The notes under the pieces are model-generated. The model saw only the letters and a list, made by a program, of their open reading frames with translations. It ran no database searches and was not told the origin of the DNA. From positions 192,167 through 256,166 of the forward strand of contig CAMPHF010000004.1 of assembly GCA_946885915.1 (NCBI GenBank): 64,000 nucleotides of DNA, in the 5' to 3' direction. Shown here piece by piece: positions 45,286 to 57,300 of the stretch; positions within the stretch are counted from its first letter, which is position 1; every line of letters starts with the position of its first letter. The stretch is from an uncultured Idiomarina sp. (GTDB taxonomy: Bacteria; Pseudomonadota; Gammaproteobacteria; Enterobacterales; Alteromonadaceae). Both the position numbers and the translations under genes were made by a program.

Positions 45286-46479
45286 TTAAATAATGCCCAA
45301 TTCTTTACCAATGCGGGTAAACGCTGCAATGGTTCTATCAAGCTGTTCCCGCGTGTGTGCGGCCGACATCTGGGTGCGGATCCGCGCTTTACCCTTAGGT
45401 ACCACGGGGAACGAGAAGCCCACTACGTAAATGCCTTGTGCTAACAATTTATCAGCCATATCAGCTGCCAAGCGAGCGTCGCCAATCATTACCGGAATAA
45501 TCGCATGATCAGCGCCGCTTAAGGTAAACCCAGCGGCGGTCATTTCACGCCGGAAATAGGCGGCGTTTTCCCACAATTTGGCGCGCAAATCATCGCCTTG
45601 TGCCAGCATATCTAATACTTTCAAAGAAGCGGTCACGATCGCTGGCGCTACCGAATTCGAGAATAAATAGGGGCGTGAGCGTTGGCGTAACCATTCAATC
45701 ACTTCCTTTTTACCCGAGGTATAACCGCCCGAGGCGCCGCCGAGTGCTTTACCCAAGGTGCCAGTGATAATATCCACCCGGCCCATGACATCGCAGTACT
45801 CATGGGTGCCGCGGCCTTTATCGCCAACAAAGCCAGTAGCGTGACAGTCATCCATCATTACCAAGGCGCCGTAACTATCGGCTAAGTCGCATACACCGCG
45901 TAGATTCGCAATCACGCCATCCATTGAAAACACGCCGTCGGTGGCAATTAAAATATGCCGGGCGCCGTCGGCTTTGGCTTGCTTCAATTGCGCTTCAAGG
46001 TCAGCCATATCATTGTTTTTGTAACGATAACGCTTGGCTTTGCTTAACCGAATACCATCAATAATACTGGCGTGATTTAACTCATCGCTCACTATGGCGT
46101 CTTCCGGCCCCATAATGGTTTCAAACAAACCGCCGTTGGCGTCAAAGCACGAAGAATACAAAATGGTGTCTTCGGTGCCTAAAAACTCGCTTAATTTACG
46201 CTCAAGCTGCTTGTGAATGTCTTGGGTGCCGCAAATAAAGCGCACCGATGCAGTGCCAAATCCGTGGCTATCTAAGCCGGCTTTGGCCGCGGCAATAAGA
46301 TCGGGATGATTGGCTAAGCCCAAGTAATTATTGGCACAGAAGTTCAGCACCGACTCACCGTTTCCGACCCTAATTTCTGAGCTTTGATCACTTAAAATAA
46401 TCCGCTCATTTTTGTACAAACCCTCTGCTTTGGTTTCTGCAATTTGGTCGTTTAACTGTTGATAAAATGCCTGCTTCAT
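45286..46479 (-). CDS. kbl: 2-amino-3-ketobutyrate coenzyme A ligase
   Basis: PLP enzyme that splits 2-amino-3-ketobutyrate with CoA into glycine and acetyl-CoA, completing threonine breakdown after Tdh. The 397 residues have [17 protein letters not shown] (about 46-62), [10 protein letters not shown] and the PLP lysine in [20 protein letters not shown] (Lys near 244). First gene of the operon. Confidence 0.97.
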   Translation of the reverse strand: MKQAFYQQLNDQIAETKAEGLYKNERIILSDQSSEIRVGNGESVLNFCANNYLGLANHPDLIAAAKAGLDSHGFGTASVRFICGTQDIHKQLERKLSEFLGTEDTILYSSCFDANGGLFETIMGPEDAIVSDELNHASIIDGIRLSKAKRYRYKNNDMADLEAQLKQAKADGARHILIATDGVFSMDGVIANLRGVCDLADSYGALVMMDDCHATGFVGDKGRGTHEYCDVMGRVDIITGTLGKALGGASGGYTSGKKEVIEWLRQRSRPYLFSNSVAPAIVTASLKVLDMLAQGDDLRAKLWENAAYFRREMTAAGFTLSGADHAIIPVMIGDARLAADMADKLLAQGIYVVGFSFPVVPKGKARIRTQMSAAHTREQLDRTIAAFTRIGKELGII

Positions 46480-46680
46480 GTAATTCTCCGAGCCGTTTTC
46501 AGGCGCCAGCTGCGCTTGCAGCGTGACAAAATAGAATTGAATACAGCTAGTTTAACTGATCAGGTAGGGATTCCGCATCTTTCTTATCAGAACCATGCGT
46601 TGCTTGCGTACCTGAACTGCTATGCTAGCTTTACAGCTTGAATAACTTCGCCTTTATCCAAAGGTGGGCTTGCGAATTAA

Positions 46681-47190
<510 letters not shown>

Positions 47191-47196
47191 CTGCAA

Positions 47197-48528
47197 TTAG
47201 CTAAGCGCCACATCAATAAATACCCATAGCAACAACAGCGGACATACCAAGCGCAGGTGCCAAAATAATAGGCGATAGCGCCAATGTGTTGCTGCTAATG
47301 TCCGCAGCTTGTTACTTTTACGCCAAAACCAGCCCAGCACAATAAAGTAGAACAAACCGGAAAGCGGCAGCTGGAAGGCAGTGACGTAAGTTACCGTCCA
47401 ATTGAACAGCGGCTCAAACCACAGCAGCAGTGCCAAGGCTACCAGGCTAATACTTAACACCACCCAACGCATGGCTTGCCCGCGTTGTTGCTGGCGCCGT
47501 TCCATTAAGTAAGAAATCGGAACTTCGGCACACGAAATGGTGCTGGTGAGCGCCGCGATGCAGAGCAAGGTAAAAAACAAGAAACCCAGCCAAGGGCCCA
47601 GTGTGCCAAGTCGAGCGAACAATTCTGGTAGCAGCTGAAAGATCAACTGTGCTTCGCCGATAAAGTCACCATTTTGAGTCACCTGCATGCCTTGCGCGGT
47701 GGCAACAAATAAGGCGGGAATAATCAGCAATCCGGCTAAAAACGCGACCAGTGTGTCGAGGCCAGCAACCGATAAAGTGAGACGTCCTAATTTTGCATCA
47801 CGCTGCAAGTAAGAGCCATAAATCATCATGCCGCCCAAACCAATGGATAACGAGAAAAATGCTTGCCCCATTGCGGCAACTACTAAGTCAGGGTCACTAA
47901 AGCCCGAAAAATCAGGTTTTAAATAGTGCGCAAAACCCTCAGCCGCACCCGGTTGCAACGCGAATAGCACAATTAATGTCAGTAACAGCACGATTAATAG
48001 CGGCATCAGTCGACGTGACCACTTTTCAATACCATGCTCAACGCCGCGGCTGACTACCCAGCCGGTGGCTAAAATGAAGAGCCCAACTAAAATGACATCG
48101 CGAACTAACGAGCTTTGTAAAAAGAATTTGCCAAGTGAGGGCAGGGCAAGGGCTTGGGCGAGCGAGCCGAGCGCATTAGCGAGCATCCAGCCTGCCACAA
48201 TATGATAAAAACTGAGCATTAACACGGCGCCAATCACATTCAACACGCCCACACTACGCCCCAGCTGTGCCGCGGCTTGGCTATGCTCGCCACTGAGGTT
48301 AGTAAGTGCTGTGACCGGGTTGCTTTGGGCTTGATGACCAATGCTGAGTTCGGTGTACAGGGCGGGCACGGCCAGAATCGCGACTACGAGTAAGTAAACC
48401 AGTAAAAATGCGGCACCACCATGATTCGCGACTTGCGTGGGAAACCCCCAAATATTACCTAAACCTACGGCCGAACCGGCGGCGGCTAGGACGAATCCAA
48501 TTCGAGTATGGAACTGCTCGCGAATCAT
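47197..48528 (-). CDS. Sodium-dependent transporter, SNF (neurotransmitter symporter) family
   Basis: A 443-residue inner-membrane protein with about 11 helices. The Na+-site motif GFVLAAAGSAVGLGNIWGFP lies at about residues 11-30 and AEVPISYLMERR in helix 8-9. This is the bacterial LeuT-like NSS/SNF family, which usually imports amino acids with sodium. The substrate cannot be told from sequence alone. Convergent with coaD. Confidence 0.9.
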   Translation of the reverse strand: MIREQFHTRIGFVLAAAGSAVGLGNIWGFPTQVANHGGAAFLLVYLLVVAILAVPALYTELSIGHQAQSNPVTALTNLSGEHSQAAAQLGRSVGVLNVIGAVLMLSFYHIVAGWMLANALGSLAQALALPSLGKFFLQSSLVRDVILVGLFILATGWVVSRGVEHGIEKWSRRLMPLLIVLLLTLIVLFALQPGAAEGFAHYLKPDFSGFSDPDLVVAAMGQAFFSLSIGLGGMMIYGSYLQRDAKLGRLTLSVAGLDTLVAFLAGLLIIPALFVATAQGMQVTQNGDFIGEAQLIFQLLPELFARLGTLGPWLGFLFFTLLCIAALTSTISCAEVPISYLMERRQQQRGQAMRWVVLSISLVALALLLWFEPLFNWTVTYVTAFQLPLSGLFYFIVLGWFWRKSNKLRTLAATHWRYRLLFWHLRLVCPLLLLWVFIDVALS

Positions 48529-48736
48529 AACACCACTATTTGTCGTCTTAATTGTGGCGGCATTTTAGCCGATTTTGGCCGCCAAACTCTATCTTTTTCA
48601 CCCCTTTCCAGTTATTATCGCGGCCCTGAAATTGTCGCAATGTTGTCATGTTTCGTTCGCCTGCTGTAGCAGGGGCGCTCGCTGTTGTCGACGCTCCAAG
48701 CCCAAGCGAACCCAGAAGATACCCGCAGGAGCTAGT

Positions 48737-50338
48737 ATGACCGATCTGGATTTAAGCCAATACGGCATCACAGACGTCACGGAAATTGTTCATAACCCAT
48801 CCTACGAACTTTTGTTCGAAGAGGAAACGCGCCCCGAGTTACAAGGCTACGAAAAAGGTCATGTGACTGATTTAGGTGCGGTGGCAGTGGACACAGGTAT
48901 CTTCACTGGCCGTTCGCCCAAAGATAAATATATTGTGAAAGACGACACCACGCGCGATACCCTGTGGTGGTCTGATCAAGGTAAAAATGACAACAAAGCT
49001 ATCTCGCCAGCGGTATGGGCCGAGTTAAAAGGTTTAGTTACCCAGCAATTGTCTGGCAAACGCCTGTTCGTAGTGGATACCTTCTGTGGCGCCAACCCAG
49101 ATTCACGCCTTGCGGTGCGCTTCATTACCGAAGTGGCCTGGCAAGCGCATTTCGTGAAAAACATGTTTATTCGCCCAACGGCTGAAGAGTTAACCAACTA
49201 TAAACCAGATTTCGTGGTGATGAACGGTGCCAAGTGCACCAACCCGAACTGGCAACAGCAAGGCTTGAACTCAGAAAACTTCGTGGCGTTTAACCTTACC
49301 GAGCGCATCCAGCTGATTGGCGGTACCTGGTACGGTGGTGAAATGAAGAAGGGCATGTTCTCGATGATGAACTACTTCTTACCACTGCAAGGTATTGCTT
49401 CTATGCACTGCTCGGCCAACGTTGGTAAAGCCGGCGATGTGGCGGTGTTCTTCGGCTTATCGGGAACTGGCAAAACCACCTTGTCGACCGATCCGAAGCG
49501 CCAACTAATTGGTGATGACGAGCATGGTTGGGATGATGACGGCGTGTTCAACTTCGAAGGTGGTTGTTACGCAAAAACTATTAACTTGTCAGAAGAAGCC
49601 GAGCCAGATATTTATCGCGCCATTCGTCGGGATGCGTTACTTGAAAACGTCACCGTGCGTGACAACGGCAGCGTTGACTTTGACGATGGTTCAAAAACTG
49701 AAAATACCCGGGTGTCTTACCCTATTTACCACATTGATAATATTGTGCAGCCGGTGTCTAAAGCTGGCCACGCGAAAAAGGTTATCTTCTTAACGGCCGA
49801 TGCATTTGGGGTATTACCGCCGGTTTCTAAGCTCACTAAAGAGCAAACTAAGTACCATTTCCTCTCTGGCTTTACCGCTAAATTGGCAGGTACTGAGCGC
49901 GGCATTACCGAGCCAACGCCAACCTTCTCAAGCTGTTTTGGTGCGGCATTTTTAAGCTTGCACCCAACCCAGTACGCAGAAGTATTAGTGAAGCGTATGG
50001 AAGCGGTTGGCGCCGAGGCCTACTTGGTGAATACGGGTTGGAACGGCACTGGCAAACGTATTTCGATTAAAGCCACGCGAGCTATTATTGATGCCATTTT
50101 AGATGGCTCAATTGAAGACGCTGAATTTGTGCAGTTACCATACTTCAATTTGGCCATGCCAACGGCATTGCACGGCGTCGAAGATGCGAGCATTTTAGAT
50201 CCACGTAACACCTATGCAACCGCAGCACAGTGGGATGAGAAAGCACGTGATCTAGCCACACGCTTTGTGAACAATTTCGAGAAGTTCACGGATAATGCTG
50301 AAGGTAAAGCTTTGGTCGCGGCAGGCCCGCAGCTGTAA
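48737..50338 (+). CDS. pckA: Phosphoenolpyruvate carboxykinase (ATP)
   Basis: Makes phosphoenolpyruvate from oxaloacetate in gluconeogenesis. The 533-residue protein has [10 protein letters not shown] (about 59-68), the kinase-1a P-loop [16 protein letters not shown] (about 242-257), kinase-2 [20 protein letters not shown] and the adenine region toward the C-terminus. The frame runs 54 codons further upstream, but the ATG at 48737 has GCAGGAG upstream and gives the family length. Confidence 0.97.
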   Translation: MTDLDLSQYGITDVTEIVHNPSYELLFEEETRPELQGYEKGHVTDLGAVAVDTGIFTGRSPKDKYIVKDDTTRDTLWWSDQGKNDNKAISPAVWAELKGLVTQQLSGKRLFVVDTFCGANPDSRLAVRFITEVAWQAHFVKNMFIRPTAEELTNYKPDFVVMNGAKCTNPNWQQQGLNSENFVAFNLTERIQLIGGTWYGGEMKKGMFSMMNYFLPLQGIASMHCSANVGKAGDVAVFFGLSGTGKTTLSTDPKRQLIGDDEHGWDDDGVFNFEGGCYAKTINLSEEAEPDIYRAIRRDALLENVTVRDNGSVDFDDGSKTENTRVSYPIYHIDNIVQPVSKAGHAKKVIFLTADAFGVLPPVSKLTKEQTKYHFLSGFTAKLAGTERGITEPTPTFSSCFGAAFLSLHPTQYAEVLVKRMEAVGAEAYLVNTGWNGTGKRISIKATRAIIDAILDGSIEDAEFVQLPYFNLAMPTALHGVEDASILDPRNTYATAAQWDEKARDLATRFVNNFEKFTDNAEGKALVAAGPQL

Positions 50339-50356
50339 GATTTGTTGCAGATAAAG

Positions 50357-50384
50357 AAAAGCCCGCATCGCTGCGGGCTTTTTT
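50357..50384 (+). terminator. Rho-independent terminator of pckA
   Basis: AAAAGCCCGCA, loop TCGC, TGCGGGC and six T, 20 bases after the pckA stop. The A-run before the stem lets it work in both directions against the convergent ABC operon. Confidence 0.92.
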
Positions 50385-50400
50385 GTGGGTGAACGCTAAA

Positions 50401-51582
50401 TTACGTGCGGCCAATAAGGGCGCGACCCATTAACCGCCATGAAGGCTCTTTGCCATACATGGTAATCCCCATAGTAAAAATACGAATAGCGGCACTTCGA
50501 ATAGCGTAAGTCGTGAGCACTAACAAACCTAAGCTGCCGATAATCGACCACCAAGGCACGCCGCCGTCAGCAATACGAATTGGCATGACTGCAAACGAGG
50601 TGAGCGGGAACCAACTCAGGATCTGCGCCAGCAAACCTTGCGGTGTGTCCATTACCCCAAAGCCCGCACCGACAAATAGTGCTGGAATCAACATGACCGC
50701 GGTGCGTCCAGAATGGTTTGGATCATCAATGGTGGCGGCAAATCCTGCCATCATGGCATTAATCATTACCAACCCAACCAAGGCGAACACAAGGGTGCCG
50801 AATACCACACTCCAATCTATATTCGGCATTGGTACAGCATCGCCACCAATCACCGCTAGCATGGCAACCACTAGCATCATAATAATCACCACCGTGGCCA
50901 TACTCTTTAAGCAGTGCAGCGTAATGCCAAGAATCTTCCCGTCAATCCACTCGCTAGGCGCGATTAAAGTAAGCAGCTGTTCGGTTACCCGTTGCTGCTT
51001 CTCTTGCGTAATTGCCGTCATCATCAGGCCAAAACTGCTAAATACCCCTACCATAATGCTCACCAAAATCAGGGTTGGTATAGCTTTAGCAGCAGAGCTA
51101 CTCTGCGTTTCATCTTCTCGCTGAATGGTAATATCAACGCGAATTGGTTCATTCAATAACGCCACTTGCTCTGCTGATAATGGCAGTGCCGACACTTTTT
51201 GCTGCTGTAACCAGGCTTGCAACTGGGTTTTCATACGCTCTTGCCAGCCGCCACTGTTGGCTGCGGTTAGCTGCGCGCCATAACCTTGCTCGGCTGAGGC
51301 GGTTACGACTAATATTCCCTCAATGCTTTTGCCAAGCTCCGCTTGTGCAGTTGTAATTGAATCTACCGGCTGCCAGATAATATTGGCCATATCTGGCATG
51401 CTCACCGGCGCAACCACAGCTACGGTATGGGTTTCTTCTAAACTTGTTTTCAGCATGCCCCAGGCCGCTGTAATACCGAATAACGCACCCATTAATAGCA
51501 ATGAAAACAGCTCTTGCTTCCATTTAAAGAAGCGGCGGAACTCAAAGCCGCCAATTCTGGTTATTTGTTGCCACCGATTCAT
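50401..51582 (-). CDS. ABC-2 type exporter permease (NatB/YhaP-like)
   Basis: A 393-residue membrane protein with one N-terminal helix (about 24-42), a large extracytoplasmic domain (about 45-180) and a cluster of five to six helices toward the C-terminus. The order RRFFKWKQELFSLLLMGALFG at the start and EKQQRVTEQLLTLIAPSEWI (about 194-213) matches ABC-2 permeases of the NatB/YhaP type, proposed Na+ or toxic-compound exporters. Its ATG overlaps the stop of the ATPase gene by 4 bases. Confidence 0.85.
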   Translation of the reverse strand: MNRWQQITRIGGFEFRRFFKWKQELFSLLLMGALFGITAAWGMLKTSLEETHTVAVVAPVSMPDMANIIWQPVDSITTAQAELGKSIEGILVVTASAEQGYGAQLTAANSGGWQERMKTQLQAWLQQQKVSALPLSAEQVALLNEPIRVDITIQREDETQSSSAAKAIPTLILVSIMVGVFSSFGLMMTAITQEKQQRVTEQLLTLIAPSEWIDGKILGITLHCLKSMATVVIIMMLVVAMLAVIGGDAVPMPNIDWSVVFGTLVFALVGLVMINAMMAGFAATIDDPNHSGRTAVMLIPALFVGAGFGVMDTPQGLLAQILSWFPLTSFAVMPIRIADGGVPWWSIIGSLGLLVLTTYAIRSAAIRIFTMGITMYGKEPSWRLMGRALIGRT

Positions 51583-52529
51583 GCTGCGTCCTCCGCTGTC
51601 GTCAGCCCAACTTGCGCGCGTACGGCTTGCAAGTACATGTCATGTAAACTTTGCTGCTGCAAACTAAATTGGCGCACCGGGGCCAACTGCTGCAGTTGTG
51701 GTAACAAATGCTCTGCGGCCAGCGCTTCGCTAATACTGAGTTCATAATGCGTAGCATCCAGTTGGGTGACTGTTACTTGTGCCGCCTGCAACGTGTCTTC
51801 AACCACTTCTAAACTAACGCCTTGCGCAAACTCCAGCTGGTAGCGTTGCACTTGCTGTAATTGCACCCGTACCTCGGCAAGCGAACCTTGCGCCACCACT
51901 TTACCTTTATTCATTAACACCAATTTGTCGGCCATTCGCTCTACCAAGGCCATTTGGTGGGCGCTTAAGATAACCGTGCGACCTAGCTCACGCAGCTCTT
52001 GCAGCACGCTTAACACGAACTCTTGGTTCATTGGGTCTAGGCCGGAAAATGGTTCATCTAATATCACCACTTGCGGGTCATGCAGCAGCGTCGCGATAAG
52101 CTGCACTTTTTGCTGATTGCCTTTCGACAGTTGGCGCATGGGTTCAGTCGCGCGCTCAGTTAAATCAAACCGCGCTAGCCAGCGAGTAATACTGTCGCTA
52201 ATAGCAGCCTTGCTCATGCCGCGTAAGCGGCCGATGTAGCGAAGGTTATCGAACACGGTACGATCTTGATAAAGACCTCGGTCTTCTGGCAAATAACCAA
52301 ATGCCGTGCTCGGTAGCTTTTGCACACGTTTGCTGTCGGTAAGTTGATAGCTTATTTGACCAGAATCAGGATGAGTTAACCCCACAATCATTCTGACTAG
52401 CGACGATTTACCGGCTCCGTTTGGCCCCAACAAGGCTAAAATTTCGCCGCCTTGGGCGGTTAAACTAACCGCATCAACGGCTTTTACCGTGGCGTATTCT
52501 TTGCTTACCTGCTCGACAATGATCTGCAT
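51579..52529 (-). CDS. ABC exporter ATP-binding protein (NatA/YhaQ-like)
   Basis: A 316-residue ATPase partner of the downstream permease. Walker A LGPNGAGKSSLVRM (about 34-47), signature LSKGNQQKVQLIATL (about 138-152) and Walker B VVILDEPFSGLDPMN are intact, with the unusual LSKGNQQK signature of the NatA/YhaQ subgroup. A C-terminal extension of about 95 residues forms an extra domain. First gene of a two-gene operon. Confidence 0.9.
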   Translation of the reverse strand: MQIIVEQVSKEYATVKAVDAVSLTAQGGEILALLGPNGAGKSSLVRMIVGLTHPDSGQISYQLTDSKRVQKLPSTAFGYLPEDRGLYQDRTVFDNLRYIGRLRGMSKAAISDSITRWLARFDLTERATEPMRQLSKGNQQKVQLIATLLHDPQVVILDEPFSGLDPMNQEFVLSVLQELRELGRTVILSAHQMALVERMADKLVLMNKGKVVAQGSLAEVRVQLQQVQRYQLEFAQGVSLEVVEDTLQAAQVTVTQLDATHYELSISEALAAEHLLPQLQQLAPVRQFSLQQQSLHDMYLQAVRAQVGLTTAEDAA

Positions 52530-52747
52530 AGCGAATGCTCTCCTTTAATCCAGCCGTTATTATTTCATGCTCATGCATATCGGCGTATGACTTATTGTTA
52601 TAAAACTGTATGCAAATGTGTCTGGTTGGTGGGATGCTGTTTGACACGAAAAGTTGGCACCGATAAATATGTAAAGATTAATGATTTTTGATTTTGTAGC
52701 TGATAGTTTTTAACTGTTAAGCAACAAAAGTATAAAAAATAATAAAA

Positions 52748-54319
52748 ATGAATAAAATCTTTCAAAAGTCGTTAATTATGAAATGCTGTTGGATTGTTTT
52801 TGGAATTTTCACGTTTCCTACAGTGTGTCTGGCGCAAGTTATACCAAGTATACCTTCCGAATTTGTTCACGAGCGGCATACCCCAACTGCTGATATTGAC
52901 ATGTTGTCGACGAACATCGCCGGTGAACAAATATCCTTGGCGACCGGAACTCCAATTTTCTCAGTGACTGATGTGTCGATACCGGTATCGCGGTATTTAT
53001 CCGTAGATATTGCCCGCTATTATAATCGGCTAAGTGGTCAGAATCTTCGGCAATACGATTCCTTTGGTGACTGGGGGCTAGATATCCCGCGGATTGAATC
53101 GACGTATGTGCAAGGCGACAATCGATTTACTAATAATTATGATGTGAGTTCAGTGTGCTCGCAAGCGCTCACTCCCGGCCCAATTATGGGCGCGTTAGGT
53201 CAGAATATTGAATCCTTCGAATACTTTAACGGCGTGGATATCATTATCCCCGGCAAGGACCACAGCAAACTCTCACAATCGCTGCATGGTGGCGATTACA
53301 TGAGTGATAATTTTATTCGAGTAAGTTGTCATGTTGATGGCAATGCACATGAGTATTTCAGAGCACAAACTCCAGACGGTTATACTTATGAATTTAAAGA
53401 GCGGATGATCCAAGTCGGATTTCCGCTAGTTAAGGATTTTAAGTCTGCGCCACGTAATAAAATTATTTATGCGGTAAGTCAGATCCAAGATATTGCAGGA
53501 AATAAACTACAATACCAATATGATTCAGGACGGTTAGTATCCGTTAGCTATGTTCCTGTTCAGGGCTCTGTGGAAACGGTTGTACAGTTAACGCATGACA
53601 GCGATTCTCGGGTAACCGAAGTCACGACGGGCAATAAAACATGGCAGTATGAATATACGGGAAACAATCTCACTAAGGTGACTTTGCCAGATAATACGGC
53701 GTGGTTATTAAACTTTCCTGATTTTATTGATTACGGAGCCAAAATAAGCCTAGCTGGAACGTATACCTCATCAAATCGTGAGTGTCTTTTTTCCACAGGA
53801 CCGTTTGATAAATACATTTCAATTCGACATCCCAAAGGTGCGCTGGTGGAGTTGAACTTGGCGATGCAGGTTCATGGTCGCACAGATGTTCCAGCAAGCT
53901 ACAATGCAATTGATAGTGGATCGGGAAGTATTATCTATAACGTGAACGCCTGTAGTGGGCACATCGCGGTGACAACAAAGACGGTCTCTGGCCCCGGTCT
54001 AGCTGAACAAATATGGAGTTATAGCTATACCAATAATGGCAGTCATTGGCTTTCTGACGAGTTCTCGGGCACACCCAGCGATGCGCGGCTGAATAGTGAT
54101 GCGTTGGTTGATGACGAAAAATTTACTGAATGCTCAATGCTGGCGGAGTGTAGCGAGGTGCCGAACGATTTGGGGTTCGCACCATATGATCTAAGGGTTC
54201 TGACCGTAACTGCGCCAAATAACCAATCCACAAAATATTACATTAGTAAACGTTTCGATTTCACCGAGGGTGAAGTCGTGGCGCAAGCGCAATATTCTGC
54301 GCAAAACCAACTACTCTAA
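52748..54319 (+). CDS. RHS-repeat protein, N-terminal part (ends at premature stop)
   Basis: Codes for 523 residues of an exported RHS/YD-repeat protein. A signal peptide (FGIFTFPTVCLAQ, cleavage near residue 30) is followed by a domain with LSTNIAGEQISLATGTPIFS and the first YD repeats (GNKLQYQYDSGRLVSVSY, TWQYEYTGNNLTKVTLPDN). The TAA at 54317-54319 is in the same frame as the next large ORF at 54338, with no stop between them, so I read it as a nonsense codon splitting one RHS gene of about 1800 codons. The region is AT-richer than the genes before it. A second Met at 52784 is a possible start. Confidence 0.75.
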   Translation: MNKIFQKSLIMKCCWIVFGIFTFPTVCLAQVIPSIPSEFVHERHTPTADIDMLSTNIAGEQISLATGTPIFSVTDVSIPVSRYLSVDIARYYNRLSGQNLRQYDSFGDWGLDIPRIESTYVQGDNRFTNNYDVSSVCSQALTPGPIMGALGQNIESFEYFNGVDIIIPGKDHSKLSQSLHGGDYMSDNFIRVSCHVDGNAHEYFRAQTPDGYTYEFKERMIQVGFPLVKDFKSAPRNKIIYAVSQIQDIAGNKLQYQYDSGRLVSVSYVPVQGSVETVVQLTHDSDSRVTEVTTGNKTWQYEYTGNNLTKVTLPDNTAWLLNFPDFIDYGAKISLAGTYTSSNRECLFSTGPFDKYISIRHPKGALVELNLAMQVHGRTDVPASYNAIDSGSGSIIYNVNACSGHIAVTTKTVSGPGLAEQIWSYSYTNNGSHWLSDEFSGTPSDARLNSDALVDDEKFTECSMLAECSEVPNDLGFAPYDLRVLTVTAPNNQSTKYYISKRFDFTEGEVVAQAQYSAQNQLL

Positions 54320-54337
54320 CGGGATATAAAAACTTTT

Positions 54338-57300
54338 GTGAAAGGAAATGCGCGGGGAAGTAATGGAATTAATGCTGGTATATTGATTTCAAATATTGAC
54401 GCGGCACGTTACCCCGCGCGCTTGATCAAGCGTGATATTGTTAGAAACAATGACATTTTTAGCTCAGAATATTCTAGCTTTAATGAGTATGGTGTCGCGC
54501 GTCAGACGCATCAGTACAACAACTTTAGTCAACATGAATTATATACAAAAACCACTTACTTACATGATACGTCTAAATGGATACTAAACCTTCCAACTGA
54601 GCGCTACCGTGCGCCGACAAGCAACTTCGGAACGCCCTTTCAAGAGATAATATACAACAGTCGCTCTTTCCCTTCCCAGATTTCGAAAATGGGGCAGCCA
54701 GCGCTAAGTTATTTTTACGATGAGTTAGGAGAAATTAGCAGAGTGGAATATCACGGCAGTAACACCTGGCGTGAATATCGAGATTACTTTCGCGGCGTAC
54801 CAACGCGCATTACATTGCCTTGTGCGACAATAAATAGCTGCCACACTATTAATAGCAGTACATCGAATACTGTTGTTTATCAACAACAAGTCAATCATGA
54901 GGGCAGAGTTACCCAAGCCGTTGACTTCAATGGTAATGCTATCTCATACAACTATAACGATATTGGATGGCTAACCGAAATAGACTATGCCGACCCCGCT
55001 TGGCGAGATCAACTTTTTACCTATGAGCGAGTTACGGTCAGTGGTGACGGTATGCCGGGTAGCAGCGTCGACGTTGGCAGTTGGGTGCAAATTATGCAGC
55101 AAGGAGATTTGCGTCGTCGTCAGTATTTTGATGCACTCCTCAGACCCATTTTGACCCAAACAGTTGATATAACGAATACCGCCACCGCGCGTTATCAAAC
55201 CATGGCTTATGATGTAGATAATCGTCTCACGTTTAGATCGTTTTACAGTGCGGTTGTGGACTATTCATTGGGTGAGGCTATTACTTACGATGGATTAGGG
55301 CGTGTGATTTTGCGTACCCGAACCAGTGACGGCGCACAAACCTCAACGACTTACCTCAGTGGTAATACGAAGCAAACTATCGATCCTAATGGCCATCTTA
55401 GCACCACTAGCTATTTGGCTTATGGAGCCCCGAATCAGTCCTTAGCAACACAGATTGATATCACAGATGTCGCAACGACCAGTATTAATTATAATATTTT
55501 TGACCAACCTGTAGAGATCACTCAAGGCGGGGTAAGCGAACGCCGTATCTATGATGGCTTGAATCAGCTTTGTAAAATAGTGCGACCCGAGACTGGCATC
55601 ACAGCATTATCTTATAACGTAAACGGGCAGTTACTATGGCAAGCGGATGGCACCACCGGCAGCGTCACAAGCTGCGACCATGGTGCGGTGTCTGCCAATC
55701 ATAAAGTGCAATACACGTATGACAATCGAGCGCAGCTAAACCGCATATCATTCCCTGATGGGACTGCTGATAAAGTCTACAGTTATGATGAAAATGGTAA
55801 TTTACAGACGCTAGTATTCGGTGATGTAAGTTGGGTCTATGACTACAACAGTCGCAACTTAATCACGAGGGAAGCACTATCTGTTGATAATCAAGAATAT
55901 TCATTCAGCTGGTCTTATAACTCCCTTGGAGCGGTATCTACGCTTTCTTATCCATCGGGAACAACTATTAATTTTGCCCCCAATGCACTTGGACAGCCGA
56001 CTAAGGTTGGAGGGCATATCGCCAACGCACGTTATCATCCAAACGGACAAGTGAAAAGCTACAGCTACGCAAACGGTGTTACTCGAACGGTCACGCAAGA
56101 TATAAATGGTCGATTGAACGCGCTGACAGATAGCCTTGGCGGAACTGAGCGTCTTCAACTCGAGCTGAGTTACGATAGTCATGACAACCTTACTGAACTC
56201 TTGGATAAAGTAACACCAGCGTACAGCGTGACAGATCTTGCTTACGATGGAGCGGACCGATTGATATATGCCGAGGGCTCATGGGGAGAGCGACAGTTTG
56301 AGTACGATGGTCTGGGTAATATGCTCAATCGTGTTGATGGGACGGACTATTTGGCTCTGCACTACGACAGCAACAATAGATTAAGTAGCACGAGTGGCTC
56401 GTTGCAAGCGAGTTATAGCTATGATGCACGGGGAAATACGATACATAACGGTCGCTACGGATTGGAATTTAATCGGGCACAACAGTTAGTAGAAGCAAAT
56501 GGTATTGAGTATGCATATGACGGTCACAACCGTCGGATAAAAAAATCAAGTCAAGGTGGCACGGCCTATACGATTTATAGTCAAGTTGGGCAATTATTAT
56601 TGCGAGTGCAAGCCAACCAACAAGAAACAGAAAGTTACTATTTAGGAGAACAGTTGGTAGCGGAGTTAGACCGTTGTAACTGGTCAAGCTGCGGTGAGAA
56701 TGAGTATATCGAGGCGAATAAATCCTGCGCATCTGGCTATCAACTGAACAGCAATGAGACGGAGTGCGTACAGACGGATGAAGAGGCGGCGAGTGTCAGT
56801 TACTCGTATAGTTGCCCATCAGGTTATAGCCTGTCGGGCACAAGCTGCAGTAAGACTGAACAGCGAGCAGCAACGGCAACGGTGAATTATAGTTGTCCGC
56901 TTGGTGGCAATTACAGTAGCGGCGCAGGGCAATGTGTGCGGCAATTTAGTGTATACAGCAAATATCCGCCGAGTGGAGATGGGGTGAGCTGTATAGGCGG
57001 CTTTCCTGGGGTGGTGAGTAATTGGGAATGTACGGAAACATATGCGGCCAGTGAAAGTACGAGCTATTCCTGCAGTTCGGGATGGAGCTTAAGTGGTAGC
57101 ACTTGCCGTCGAACGCTAACGGAATCGGCAACACGGACTACAATTTATTCGTGTTCAGCAGGCTGGAGCTTAAGCGGTAGCCGCTGCTCGATAGTGAGAA
57201 AGTCGGGGGTGATATATTCGTGTCCAAGTGGCTGGACGAGAGAGGGAACGATGTGCAGTAGCACGCCTTCAGAGCAGATATTACGCTACCAGCATACCGA

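Noticed and set aside
45261..45341. Upstream extension of tdh into kbl
   Set aside because: It would overlap the kbl end, and [12 protein letters not shown] is the known N-terminus.
48575..48736. Upstream extension of pckA by 54 codons
   Set aside because: Not PEPCK-like and no ribosome site; GCAGGAG fits the ATG at 48737.
50513..51124. Plus-strand 203-codon frame inside the ABC permease gene
   Set aside because: Antisense shadow with Pro/Thr/Ser-rich composition and no ribosome site.
56675..57257. CRISPR-like array
   Set aside because: Repeats are coding, imperfect at DNA level and follow the reading frame; they are protein repeats.
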